From NCBI GenBank assembly GCA_009782825.1, contig WRII01000008.1, forward strand, positions 1 to 64,000: 64,000 bases of DNA, read 5' to 3'. This document shows positions 52,528-60,811 of this stretch, piece after piece. The position numbers and the translations under genes were made by a program. This DNA is from Peptococcaceae bacterium (GTDB taxonomy: Bacteria > Bacillota > Desulfitobacteriia > Desulfitobacteriales > Syntrophobotulaceae). The stretch's first letter is position 1; every line of letters starts with the position of its first letter. Below the pieces are notes generated by a model that saw nothing but the letters and a program-made list of their open reading frames with translations, was not told where the DNA came from and did no database searches.

Positions 52528-53535
52528 CTAATCACCACAGTCGAACAGATATTCGTTTTTCAGCAATTCGTCTATAATGCCGGTGATATATCTCAATTCG
52601 GATTTCATTCGCGTCCGCAATTGCCGGATATCAGACACATCCGCACCCTTGCCGGCTTCAAAAGAAACCCTCCTATTATCTACGGCTATGTGTACCCACA
52701 TATCCCCGATATATAGGTATGTCCGCGCGTCTGCCGTCGCCGCGGCGGAGACGATATGCTCCATAAAACGCGGTGTGAGAAGATTAAGCGCGCTCTGCGG
52801 ATCATCTGCTAAAATTTGAAATTTTTCGTTAAAGGCCGCATTCTGTGTGACAAGGTCGCGTTTGGTTTTTTCAAGCTTGTGCATACTCTTTCCTTTCGGA
52901 CGTTCGCGCACGAGCAGAGGCGTTTCGATTTTTTTTCCGAATTCACAGGCAATCCATTGCCCCTTGAATAGTGTTGTGCGGCGCGCCTTATTTTCGTCCT
53001 CGGTAACGCGCTTGAGATGAATATCCGAGAACATGCATTCCACTCCCCGGTACTTTCCGCACACATAGTTGCTGCCGCTGCACTCGTCCCAATGGGGGAT
53101 CACCTGCGTGGCGGCAATACATTCCCGGTCGATGTATTTGTCGGGCACATATTCCTTCAATTCGAACACTTCTGCCAAGATATCCCGGACAAGATTTGCA
53201 CCGATAAGATTCTTCGTTTTTCTCTTCAGTTTTCCCGCCTTGCCAAAGAAAAATACAGACCCGCCAAGAGCCGCTAAACACCCTACTATAGCTACTGCGC
53301 CAATGAAATAAGACATAAAGGGGAAAAGAATGAACAGGCAGATTAGGGTTATGCCGAAAGCCGTGAATTTTCTCTGTTCTTTGTGCCAGATCGTTAATCT
53401 TTTGGACAATTCCTCGTCGCTCAAACGGGGGTCGGCGGCATTTGCGTCACTTGCCATACCGCAGACCTCACAGCGCACCCTGTCGCCTTTGAGCGTCTCT
53501 CCACAGAACGGGCAGATCTGTTTCTCGTTTTTCAT
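52528..53535 (-). CDS. DUF3137-like membrane protein with N-terminal zinc ribbon
   Basis: About 335 residues from the ATG at 53535 (alternative at 53559). It begins with a CPFCGE...CEVCGM zinc ribbon, followed by two membrane segments (TAFGITLICLFILFPFMSYF and AIVGCLAALGGSVFFFGKAG) and a cytosolic DUF3137-type domain (YVCGKYRGVECMFSDIHLKR, TLFKGQWIACEFGKKIETPL). Function unknown. It is transcribed alone, and repeat copy C touches its stop codon. Confidence 0.75.
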   Translation of the reverse strand: MKNEKQICPFCGETLKGDRVRCEVCGMASDANAADPRLSDEELSKRLTIWHKEQRKFTAFGITLICLFILFPFMSYFIGAVAIVGCLAALGGSVFFFGKAGKLKRKTKNLIGANLVRDILAEVFELKEYVPDKYIDRECIAATQVIPHWDECSGSNYVCGKYRGVECMFSDIHLKRVTEDENKARRTTLFKGQWIACEFGKKIETPLLVRERPKGKSMHKLEKTKRDLVTQNAAFNEKFQILADDPQSALNLLTPRFMEHIVSAAATADARTYLYIGDMWVHIAVDNRRVSFEAGKGADVSDIRQLRTRMKSELRYITGIIDELLKNEYLFDCGD

Positions 53536-53621
53536 GAAAGTTATACCTTTCTTCTTCATTAACTTTTAGTATATTTTAGTATACCCTGTTTAGTGATCAA
53601 AAATTGATTGTACACAAGCCC

Positions 53622-55073
53622 TTAATTTAAAGCTTCTTCAAGCAAACGTCTGATGATGGCGGGATCGCCGTTGCCACGCAGGGTACGCATGGCTTGACCG
53701 AAGAGGAAGTCCTTGGCTTTGAGCTTGCCGCTCTTATAATCGTCCACGGATTTGGGGTTCGCATTAATGATGTCGCGGATGACTTGTGTGAGAAGAGTGT
53801 CATCGGTTTCATTGATCATATTATGCATGTGACTGTAGGCTGTGGGATCGGCGTTTTCCCAGTACATAGCGGCGAAGATTTTTTTGGCGTTGAGACGATT
53901 GACTTGGTTGTCGCCGACCATTTTCAGGAGCTGGGCTAAGCGGGGAGCGTCGATTCGAAGGGTGTCGGCGCCGGAGTCTGAATTTTTTTTCATATGGGCG
54001 AGGAGTTCCCCGTTGATCCAATTGGCGATTTCTTTGGCTTCAGGATAGAGCGCGTGAGTGGCTTCAAAGAGGTCGGCCAGGTCTTTGCCGGCCGCCAGAA
54101 GGGTGCTGTCGTAGTCGGACAGGGCGTACTCTTCCATGTACCGCGCTTTTTTGACGTCCGGCATTTCGGGCAGCGTGCGGCGCACTGTTTCGATCCACTC
54201 TTCACTGATTTCGATGGGAGCGATATCGGGATTGGGGAAGTAGAGATAATCAGTGGCGTTTTCTTTGGTGCGCATGGCGAAACTGCGGTTTTGAAGATCG
54301 TCCCAGCGCCGGGTTTCCTGGACAAGCTCTTCTGTGCCCTGTTCGAGAGCGTCCACATGACGGTGGTATTCATAGTCGATGGCCCGGGCAATGGCTTTGA
54401 GAGAGTTCATGTTTTTGATTTCTGTGCGAACGCCGAATTCAGACGCTCCGGGTTTGCGCACGGATATGTTGATGTCGGCCCGCATGGAGCCTTCTTCCAT
54501 TTTGCAGTCGGAGACGCCGGCATACCGGAGGATAGCCCGCAGTTTCTCCAGATAGGCCAAGGCTTCGTCTGCGGAACGGAAATCAGGGTGGCTGACAATT
54601 TCGATCAGGGGAACGCCGGCTCGGTTATAGTCAATCAGACTTTGGTCGGTGTGCGCGTCATGCAGGAGTTTGCCTGCGTCTTCTTCGATATGGATTTGCT
54701 TGATCCCGATGGTTTTGGCGCCGGTTTTGGCGCCGGCGGCGCCGGCGGTTGTGATGTCTACATGGCCTTCGGTACAGATTGGGGCGTAAAATTGTGTGAT
54801 CTGATAGGATGTGGGCAAATCGGGATAGTAATAGTTTTTTTTGTCGAAGGTGTTGCGGGGGGTGATGCGGCAGTTGGTGACAAGTCCGGCGGCAATGGCC
54901 AGCTCGACGGCTCTTTTGTTGAGGACGGGCAAAAGTCCGGGCATACCGCTGCAAGCGGGACAGACGTTTTCATTGGGTTCGGCTCCGAACGCGGCGGAGC
55001 AGGTGCAGAAGAGTTTGGATTGGGTGGCCATTTCTACATGGACTTCAAGACCCATGACCAGTTCATAGCGCAC
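53622..55073 (-). CDS. gatB: Aspartyl/glutamyl-tRNA amidotransferase subunit B
   Basis: The 483-residue protein is a regular GatB: the kinase-like cradle (YELVMGLEVHVEMATQSKLF, CTCSAAFGAEPNENVCPACS, GMPGLLPVLN, NTFDKKNYYYPDLPTSYQIT) and the YqeY tail. GatB phosphorylates the misacylated tRNA glutamyl or aspartyl group in the GatCAB complex. There is a short Ala/Gly insert (AAGAKTGAKTIG). Its coding strand is C-rich, opposite to the surrounding minus-strand genes. Confidence 0.95.
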   Translation of the reverse strand: MRYELVMGLEVHVEMATQSKLFCTCSAAFGAEPNENVCPACSGMPGLLPVLNKRAVELAIAAGLVTNCRITPRNTFDKKNYYYPDLPTSYQITQFYAPICTEGHVDITTAGAAGAKTGAKTIGIKQIHIEEDAGKLLHDAHTDQSLIDYNRAGVPLIEIVSHPDFRSADEALAYLEKLRAILRYAGVSDCKMEEGSMRADINISVRKPGASEFGVRTEIKNMNSLKAIARAIDYEYHRHVDALEQGTEELVQETRRWDDLQNRSFAMRTKENATDYLYFPNPDIAPIEISEEWIETVRRTLPEMPDVKKARYMEEYALSDYDSTLLAAGKDLADLFEATHALYPEAKEIANWINGELLAHMKKNSDSGADTLRIDAPRLAQLLKMVGDNQVNRLNAKKIFAAMYWENADPTAYSHMHNMINETDDTLLTQVIRDIINANPKSVDDYKSGKLKAKDFLFGQAMRTLRGNGDPAIIRRLLEEALN

Positions 55074-55129
55074 GGCGAATGCCTCCTTATTCTGTTATAT
55101 GATTTTGTTGGATTTTGTGATATGCGATT

Positions 55130-56593
55130 TTATAGATGCGGCGCGGGGTTTGCGGATAACACGGATAGGACGTCATATAGTTTTTGTTCCCCATGAATTC
55201 CGGCGATAAGTTGAATTCCGGGTGTGTTGGCGCCGTGTTGCGGATGAACGGGGGCCGGGGCTGCTGCGGCTGGGAACCCGGCGAGGGTGGCCGGCGCGGT
55301 ATAACGCATGTCTTCAAAGCTGAGGCGGGTGTTGGCGTTTGGTCGGTCTGGATGGTAGGGTTTATGAGAAGAAGCTGGGAGCAGCAGGCAGTCAAAGCTT
55401 TGCAGAAGGTGAGTGAGCTGATCCTGGATCAGGCGGCGTATTTTGAGGGCTTGAAGATAGTATTTTTCGTAGTTCTGTTGGGCAAGAACGTAAGAACCGA
55501 GAAGAATGGTTTTTTTGACTTCCAGGCCAAATCCTTCGCTGCGGGAGCCGACATAAATGTCTTCAAGGGATGTGATGGTCTGGGGCCTGTGACCGAATTT
55601 GACACCGTCAAAACGGGAAAAATTAGTGCATCCTTCGGCGGCGGCAATAATGCGCAGAACCAGATGGGCCAGGTCGAGTTGGGGCAAATCGCATTCGCAG
55701 ATATCTGCGCCCAGTTCACACAGACGGTTTATGGTTGTGTTCAGAGTATCGAATCTCTCGGTGCTGGAAGACCTGCTGCCGGCGGACATGCCGTTTAGGG
55801 TGTCCCAATAGGGAAGCACCCCGACACGCATGCCGCGCAAGTCTTGCCGGGGTATTAAGGTGAGGGGGGTGTGATCGGGAAGGCTGGTACCGTCTTTGGA
55901 ATCGTGTCCCGCGATAATGTTGAACAGGGCCGCAGCGTCATTAAGAGTGGCGGCGGCCGGTCCGATTTGTTCGGCGGAGGAAACATAGGCTACGATGCCA
56001 AAGCGGGAAACGCTTCCATAGGTGGGTTTGAGAAAGACTGTGCCGGATAGGGAGGCAAATTTGCGCGGGGTTCCGATGCTGTCACAGCACAGGGCAAGGG
56101 GGACAAGCCGGGAAGCGATGGCGGCGGCGGCCCCGCCGGAGAGTGTTTCGGGGTGGCGGGGATTGAGGGTGGGACCTTGATAGCAGGTACTGCCGCTGCC
56201 GCTGACTCCGAGTTCGTCGGTATTGGTGCGGCCGACGGGGACGAGTCCGGCGGAAAGGATTTTGTCCACAACCGTGGCGCTGAAGGGCGAAACGAAGGTG
56301 TCAAGCATGCGGGATCCTGCTGTGCAGCGTTCTTGGCGCATTAAAATTGTGTCGTCGATAGCTATGGGGACACCCGCCAGGAGCGAGGGGCATATGCCGC
56401 TCTCAAGCTGGGTATCGACGGCTGCCGCGGCTGCCAAAGCGGACTCGGGCGAGGGGCTCATGAAACAGTTGCAGGGGTCTGAGGCGATCTGCTCCAGAGT
56501 ATGTTTGGCAACATCAAGGGCGGTAAGTTCGCGGAGACGGATTTTTTCCGCCAATTCAAGGGCTGTGAGAGTGTTGAGGATATTCATTGACAT
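55130..56593 (-). CDS. gatA: GatA-like amidase subunit lacking the catalytic triad
   Basis: The 487-residue protein aligns with GatA over its length (GRTNTDELGVSGSG, FLKPTYGSVSRFGIVAYVSS, DQIGP-like EQIGPAAAT), but the amidase triad is gone. The Lys of PIAIKDN is Asp80 (GVPIAIDDT), the GGSSGGSAAAV loop with the cis-Ser is reduced to LSGGAAAAIA (151-160), and the nucleophile Ser of TGGSIRQPAS is Thr175 (SIGTPRKFAS). Glutamine hydrolysis, the ammonia source of GatCAB, should therefore fail. It sits in a normal gatC-gatA-gatB order. Another gatA must exist if tRNA amidation is needed; or this copy serves another role. Confidence 0.88.
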   Translation of the reverse strand: MSMNILNTLTALELAEKIRLRELTALDVAKHTLEQIASDPCNCFMSPSPESALAAAAAVDTQLESGICPSLLAGVPIAIDDTILMRQERCTAGSRMLDTFVSPFSATVVDKILSAGLVPVGRTNTDELGVSGSGSTCYQGPTLNPRHPETLSGGAAAAIASRLVPLALCCDSIGTPRKFASLSGTVFLKPTYGSVSRFGIVAYVSSAEQIGPAAATLNDAAALFNIIAGHDSKDGTSLPDHTPLTLIPRQDLRGMRVGVLPYWDTLNGMSAGSRSSSTERFDTLNTTINRLCELGADICECDLPQLDLAHLVLRIIAAAEGCTNFSRFDGVKFGHRPQTITSLEDIYVGSRSEGFGLEVKKTILLGSYVLAQQNYEKYYLQALKIRRLIQDQLTHLLQSFDCLLLPASSHKPYHPDRPNANTRLSFEDMRYTAPATLAGFPAAAAPAPVHPQHGANTPGIQLIAGIHGEQKLYDVLSVLSANPAPHL

Positions 56594-56628
56594 AATCGGC
56601 CTTTCTTTATCATTCTAATCTCTAAAAC

Positions 56629-56910
56629 CTAATCTAAGACTTTGGGCGCGACAAAACAGCCTTGGATATGTTCTGACGCGTTGGCCAGAATGTCTTGGCG
56701 GGGCGCCATGCGGACGACGGCGTCTTCTCGCATGATATTGCTTAATGGAACCGTTTGAATCAAGGGATCCGTCTGGGTGGTATCGACATTCTCCAGAACC
56801 TCAAGGGCATCAAACAGCTGGGAAAAATCGTCAAGAATGTCTTGTCGTTCTTCAGGGCTGAAGCGCAGTTTATTGAAAGAAGCCAGGGAGTCAAGGGTTT
56901 GCTCGTTCAT
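56629..56910 (-). CDS. gatC: Aspartyl/glutamyl-tRNA amidotransferase subunit C
   Basis: The 93-residue GatC protein (ASFNKLRFSPEERQDILDDF, then VDTTQTDPLIQTVPLSNIMR, REDAV) wraps around GatA and GatB and stabilises the complex. First gene of the gatCAB operon; the usual end (PxVxx) is present. Confidence 0.9.
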   Translation of the reverse strand: MNEQTLDSLASFNKLRFSPEERQDILDDFSQLFDALEVLENVDTTQTDPLIQTVPLSNIMREDAVVRMAPRQDILANASEHIQGCFVAPKVLD

Positions 56911-57031
56911 ACGGAAATCATACCTTTCTGTTGGATAAACCTCTACATATGAGGTCGAAATAGGAAAAACTCAAAATAAGAATAGCAGTTTTCAGCTGCT
57001 ATGTAAACCTGATTGCGCGGTGTATTGAGCC

Positions 57032-58537
57032 TCATCCTGTTAAATTAATAGTTTTCACAGCGATCGTGTCGCAAAACACCTGGTCATGCTCTACAAAAAT
57101 CATGGTCGGACGATGACCCATAATCAGTTCCTCAATCTGCATCCGGGACAGCACATCGATATAGTTCAGCGGTTCGTCCCAGATATACACATGCGCCTGC
57201 TCACAAAGGCTGCGGGCCAGCAGAACCTTTTTCTTTTGCCCGGCGCTGTAATCCCGCATATCTTTCTCAAACTGTACCCGGGGAAAATCCAATTTACGCA
57301 GGATGGTCTTAAACAGGGTCAAATCAATCCGCTGCGCGGTGGCATATCCGTCTAAATCTCCCGCAAGAAACGACGCGTCTTGCTGCACATAGGAAATGAT
57401 CAGCCTGCTGCCGACGTTAATATGGCCGGTGTGTGGGATATCTTCTCCGCAGATCAGCTTGAGGATACTGCTTTTGCCCGACCCGTTCCCCCCCAATAAC
57501 GCCAGCCGGTCGCCCTGTTCCAGCGTAAAATTCAGGCTGCGAAAAACCTCTTTTTCCCCATAGGAGATTGTCAGGTTTTCCGCCGACAACAGGCGGGACG
57601 CGTGATAGCCCAGCGCGTGGATTTTCAAGGGCTCGGCGGTCTCGATGTTTTTAAGCAAGGTGGACTTTTGCTCTAGTGCCGATTGCTGTCTGCGCTCAAG
57701 ATTTTTCCTGCGTTGTTGCATACGTCTGGACTTCTCGGCGTAGTAGGCCATCGTATCAATATTGGCGTGTCCTCTTTTCCGTGTAGCGGCGGCGCCTTTC
57801 CCCATCTTTGCTGATTCAACCTTGTCGGCCCACTGAGAGCTTTGCCGCGCTGCTGCTTCCAAACGTTTAATATCTTTTTTTAATTTTTCGTTCTCCGCAA
57901 GCTCAAAATCGTCCCGCATGTGCTTATTGCGGAACCAGCTGGAGAAATTCCCGTTTTGTATCTCAAGAGTCGCCTTGTTGATTGACAAGATATGATCCAC
58001 GCAGCCGTCCAGAAACGCCCGGTCATGCGAAACCAGGATAAACCCGGTTTTTCCGTTCAAATACCGCGCTGCGGTCTCGCGGGCGGCTCTATCTAAATGG
58101 TTGGTTGGCTCGTCGATCAATAAAAAGCTGTTTTCCCGCAGAAACAACCCGGCCAGCAGGGCTTTGGTTTGTTCGCCGTTGGAAAGGGTAGAGAATGGGC
58201 GATAGAGAGCGTCTTCGCTGACCGCCAGTTTTGAGAGCTCCTTCTGGATTTGCCACACCTGGACCTCCGGCGCGAGGGAAGATAAAATATCCAGCGTGTT
58301 TTGCGACGGATCGGAGACGGCAAACGGAAAATACTCGAAGTCCACGCTCGCGGAAATGCTTCCTCTGTATTCATAACTCCCCATAAGCAGCTTCATAAAG
58401 GTGGTTTTTCCTCGTCCGTTGCGCCCACAGAATCCCAATTTCCAGTCTGTGTCGATTTGGAAGGAAACATCGGTAAAAACGTTGTCATAGCTGCCATCAT
58501 AGGCGAAGGTGAGGTTTGATATATTGATAAGCGACAT
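57032..58537 (-). CDS. ABC-F ribosome protection protein, Lsa/CplR-like
   Basis: The 501 residues hold two ATPase domains without membrane segments: GRNGRGKT (about 38) with LSNGEQ and LLIDEPTNHLD; and GGNGSGKS (about 350) with YSAGQKK and YIWDEPLNYIDV, separated by a charged interdomain linker (about 205-300). The opening MSLINISNLTFAYDGSYDNV is typical of the Lsa group, which moves lincosamides, streptogramin A and pleuromutilins off the ribosome. The gene has a long leader with a terminator-like hairpin, suggesting antibiotic-induced attenuation. Resistance is inferred from family only. Confidence 0.88.
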   Translation of the reverse strand: MSLINISNLTFAYDGSYDNVFTDVSFQIDTDWKLGFCGRNGRGKTTFMKLLMGSYEYRGSISASVDFEYFPFAVSDPSQNTLDILSSLAPEVQVWQIQKELSKLAVSEDALYRPFSTLSNGEQTKALLAGLFLRENSFLLIDEPTNHLDRAARETAARYLNGKTGFILVSHDRAFLDGCVDHILSINKATLEIQNGNFSSWFRNKHMRDDFELAENEKLKKDIKRLEAAARQSSQWADKVESAKMGKGAAATRKRGHANIDTMAYYAEKSRRMQQRRKNLERRQQSALEQKSTLLKNIETAEPLKIHALGYHASRLLSAENLTISYGEKEVFRSLNFTLEQGDRLALLGGNGSGKSSILKLICGEDIPHTGHINVGSRLIISYVQQDASFLAGDLDGYATAQRIDLTLFKTILRKLDFPRVQFEKDMRDYSAGQKKKVLLARSLCEQAHVYIWDEPLNYIDVLSRMQIEELIMGHRPTMIFVEHDQVFCDTIAVKTINLTG

Positions 58538-58543
58538 ATAAAA

Positions 58544-58567
58544 ATCCTTTCCCCGTTGGAAAAGGAT
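58544..58567 (-). promoter_or_regulatory. Attenuator hairpin before the ABC-F start
   Basis: On the minus strand ATCCTTTTCC and GGGAAAGGAT form a stem (one mismatch) followed directly by TTTTTAT, ending a few bases before the ABC-F ATG. It would end transcription or hide the start region unless opened. Confidence 0.6.
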
Positions 58568-58687
58568 CCTAAGCGCATATAAGGGGGCATAGACAATAAC
58601 AGCCCGCTGTCCTTTTGATTGCGCCAGTCCAATTCCAACATAAACTAAGCCCTGCTGAGCTTCCGGTCACTCATGTCGGCGATCAGA

Positions 58688-58758
58688 CTAACGAATCATC
58701 TTGACACCTCGCTCTCTCATGTTGTTATTAGGATACCCGATTTAAGGAAAAAAGGCAA
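58688..58758 (-). promoter_or_regulatory. ABC-F promoter and putative 3-codon leader frame
   Basis: TTGCCT (58753-58758), 17 bp, TATCCT (58730-58735) on the minus strand. Downstream GAGGTG (58705-58710) is followed 5 nt later by ATG ATT CGT TAG (58699 to 58688), a minimal M-I-R leader. Ribosome stalling on such short frames controls several resistance genes; here this is inference. Confidence 0.45.
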
Positions 58759-58760
58759 GA

Positions 58761-59402
58761 TTATTTTTTTAAAAAAATACCTTTTCGAAGAGCACCCTCC
58801 ACAATCTCCGCTGTTACATCTTCAACACTCTGTTCCCCATCCACCTCCATAATAGGATCCCCTGCGTCTTTGGCCTCAGAAGCCAGAGTCATAAAATTCG
58901 CATACACCCGCTCCAGCATAGTCTCTTGTTCAAAAAGCTCAGCACGCAAGCGTCCCGCCTCAATCCGTTTCATACTCACAGCCGGCCTCACTTTAATCAG
59001 AACTGTCAAATCCGGAACAATACTGAACTTATTGATCTGCCGCAGCCACGCCTCATCAAGATCCAACCCCTGATACGCCAAGGTTGACCACAGATAGCGG
59101 TCACAGATCACAATCCCGCCGGCTTCCAGAACCGGCCTCACTTCCTGAGCCAAGTGATCCTGCCGATCCGCCGCAAACAGCAGCGCCAAAGTCGTCGGAT
59201 CCACACCGTGAAGGCGCTTCGCCAGAACTTGACGAATCAACGACCCCACCGGACCTGTGCCGGGCTGCTTAGTTGTCATGATTTTACGATATGGCGTGAC
59301 GCATTTTGCCGAAAGAACCTGGCTCACACGCGCTATTTGCGTGCTAATCCCCGACCCGTCAATCCCTTCCAACACCATAAAATATCCTGGGTAGTTTTTC
59401 AA
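58761..59402 (-). CDS. tmk: Thymidylate kinase with altered P-loop
   Basis: The 213-residue protein reads FMVLEGIDGSGISTQIARVS: the P-loop Lys of GSGKSTQ is Ile19 (codon ATT at 59346-59348). Other dTMP kinase parts are there: ADRQDHLAQEVRPVLEAGG, ICDRYLWSTLAYQG (DRY motif) and a LID. The P-loop Lys normally holds ATP phosphates, so activity may be reduced or rely on another residue. The likely TTG start overlaps the stop of an 8-codon frame (59399-59425). It would convert dTMP to dTDP. Confidence 0.85.
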   Translation of the reverse strand: MKNYPGYFMVLEGIDGSGISTQIARVSQVLSAKCVTPYRKIMTTKQPGTGPVGSLIRQVLAKRLHGVDPTTLALLFAADRQDHLAQEVRPVLEAGGIVICDRYLWSTLAYQGLDLDEAWLRQINKFSIVPDLTVLIKVRPAVSMKRIEAGRLRAELFEQETMLERVYANFMTLASEAKDAGDPIMEVDGEQSVEDVTAEIVEGALRKGIFLKK

Positions 59403-59425
59403 AATCTTATATTATACACTTTCAT
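59399..59425 (-). CDS. Eight-codon leader frame before tmk
   Basis: ATG at 59425 has GGAGGG 8 nt upstream and encodes MKVYNIRF; its TGA overlaps the TTG start of tmk (TTGA). It could couple tmk translation, or mark a small frameshift at the real start of tmk. A TATAAT lies inside it. Confidence 0.4.
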   Translation of the reverse strand: MKVYNIRF

Positions 59426-59703
59426 GGCTTACACCCTCCGTTAGTTACTATTATGCCATTTCCATCTAACAACCGCAAGGGTGCATGGGATAAGGGGATA
59501 AGGACCACATATCACAACATATCACATAGGACATGTTGCCTAAAGCCGATAAAACATAGTATACTCAATAGAGGTTGTCCGGCCTACATTTAATTAACAT
59601 GAACAGCATCCAACAAATGACGAGAAAACTTTAAACAAGAGCTTTTAACATGGGTTCCCGTGAGAAAGAAAGTCGATCCCAGTAAGAAAGGAAATCATCT
59701 CTG
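59426..59703. other. Intergenic region before the Ser/Thr kinase
   Basis: About 280 bp between diverging genes. A plausible kinase promoter, TTGCCT (59536-59541), 18 bp, TATACT (59560-59565), lies in the middle, with a leader of about 130 nt. Nothing else recognised. Confidence 0.4.
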
Positions 59704-60516
59704 ATGGAAAGATTGTTAGGAAACAGATATAAAATTGAAGGCAAGCTGGGCGCGGGAGGCATGGCTATTGTTTATAAAGCTCAGGATACGCAGCTGGAAA
59801 GAACCGTCGCTGTCAAAGTCCTCAGGAAGCAATTTGTCAACGACGAAGAGTTTGTAGAAAATTTCCGCCAGGAAGCGCAATCCGTTGCACGCTTGTCTCA
59901 CCCCAATATTGTGTCATTTTATGATGTGGGACATGACGGTGATGTCAATTATATTATCATGGAATATATTGAAGGCAAGACACTAAAACAAGTTGTGCGC
60001 GAGAACGGATCCTTTCCGCTCCCGGAAGCGATCAACATTATTGACCAGGTGGCAGAAGCCCTGAATCACGCCCACGCCAAAGACATTGTACACCGTGACA
60101 TCAAACCGCAAAATATTATGGTGACTCCAAACAACCAGGCGAAAGTGACAGATTTTGGCCTGGCCGGCGCTGCGATGTCAGCAGCGCCGGCTCGCATAGG
60201 AGAAGTTGTCGGGTCTGTCTACTATTTATCGCCGGAACAGGCTCGGGGAGATCTTGTGACAGAACAATCAGATATTTATTCATTGGGCATCATTCTGTAT
60301 GAACTGATGACAGGACAGCTCCCCTATGTCGGAGATTCACCCGTCAGCATTATCCGCAAACATCTGCGGGAAACGCCGCCTCTTCCAGGACAATTGGGCA
60401 AAAATAGCGCATTGGACATTGTGATTGCCCGAGCAATGGCCAAGTCCGCAAAGGATCGTTACCGGGACGTGAAAGAATTGCAAACCCACCTGGCCTTAGT
60501 ACACCCTCAAGCCTAA
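59704..60516 (+). CDS. Soluble PrkC-like Ser/Thr protein kinase
   Basis: The 270 residues are a complete Hanks kinase domain: GKLGAGGMAIVYKA (P-loop), VAVKVL, IVHRDIKPQNIMVT (catalytic loop), VTDFGLAG (DFG), SVYYLSPEQARG and DIYSLGIILYELM. Unlike PrkC it stops right after the kinase domain, with no membrane helix or PASTA domains. Its TAA stop is also the first bases of repeat copy D, so the element may have cut off a longer gene. No partner phosphatase lies beside it. Confidence 0.92.
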   Translation: MERLLGNRYKIEGKLGAGGMAIVYKAQDTQLERTVAVKVLRKQFVNDEEFVENFRQEAQSVARLSHPNIVSFYDVGHDGDVNYIIMEYIEGKTLKQVVRENGSFPLPEAINIIDQVAEALNHAHAKDIVHRDIKPQNIMVTPNNQAKVTDFGLAGAAMSAAPARIGEVVGSVYYLSPEQARGDLVTEQSDIYSLGIILYELMTGQLPYVGDSPVSIIRKHLRETPPLPGQLGKNSALDIVIARAMAKSAKDRYRDVKELQTHLALVHPQA

Positions 60517-60580
60517 CGCGGGCTGCGCCCGCAAGTGGTCAGGGATCAGTGGTCAGTGGTCAGTATTGGATTTGTTTTTA
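60514..60580 (+). repeat. Dispersed element, copy D
   Basis: TAACGCGGGCTGCGCCCGC head hairpin, heptamers GTGGTCA/GGGATCA/GTGGTCA/GTGGTCA, GTATTGGATTTG, then similarity ends. Its first TAA is the stop codon of the kinase gene. Confidence 0.88.
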
Positions 60581-60811
60581 TCCCTAGTTCATCATCGAAG
60601 CAATGTTGTAAACGCCAAAAGGGAAGACAGAAAATTCGACCTTTTCTTATGTTTTTATGCATATCACGACAAACTCACTTTCGGCGATATAATTTGTCGA
60701 AAGATTGAGCTTAAATCGGCCTCATATTCAGTATGTAAATCCTCCGCCTGCCGGCTCTCCAGCCCCAGCAGGCGGCCGCCACCTTCCTATCCTATCCTCC
60801 GCACTCGTACC
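60581..60811. other. Spacer between repeat copies D and E
   Basis: About 230 bp with no supported gene. An open frame on the plus strand begins inside copy D and has no ribosome binding site. Confidence 0.4.

Noticed and set aside
52287-52577. 96-codon plus-strand frame as a gene
   Set aside because: No RBS, contains a terminator-like hairpin and continues through a dispersed repeat into an antisense frame.
53994-55196. 400-codon plus-strand frame opposite gatB
   Set aside because: Antisense shadow; reads through the conserved gatB gene and has no RBS or known domain.
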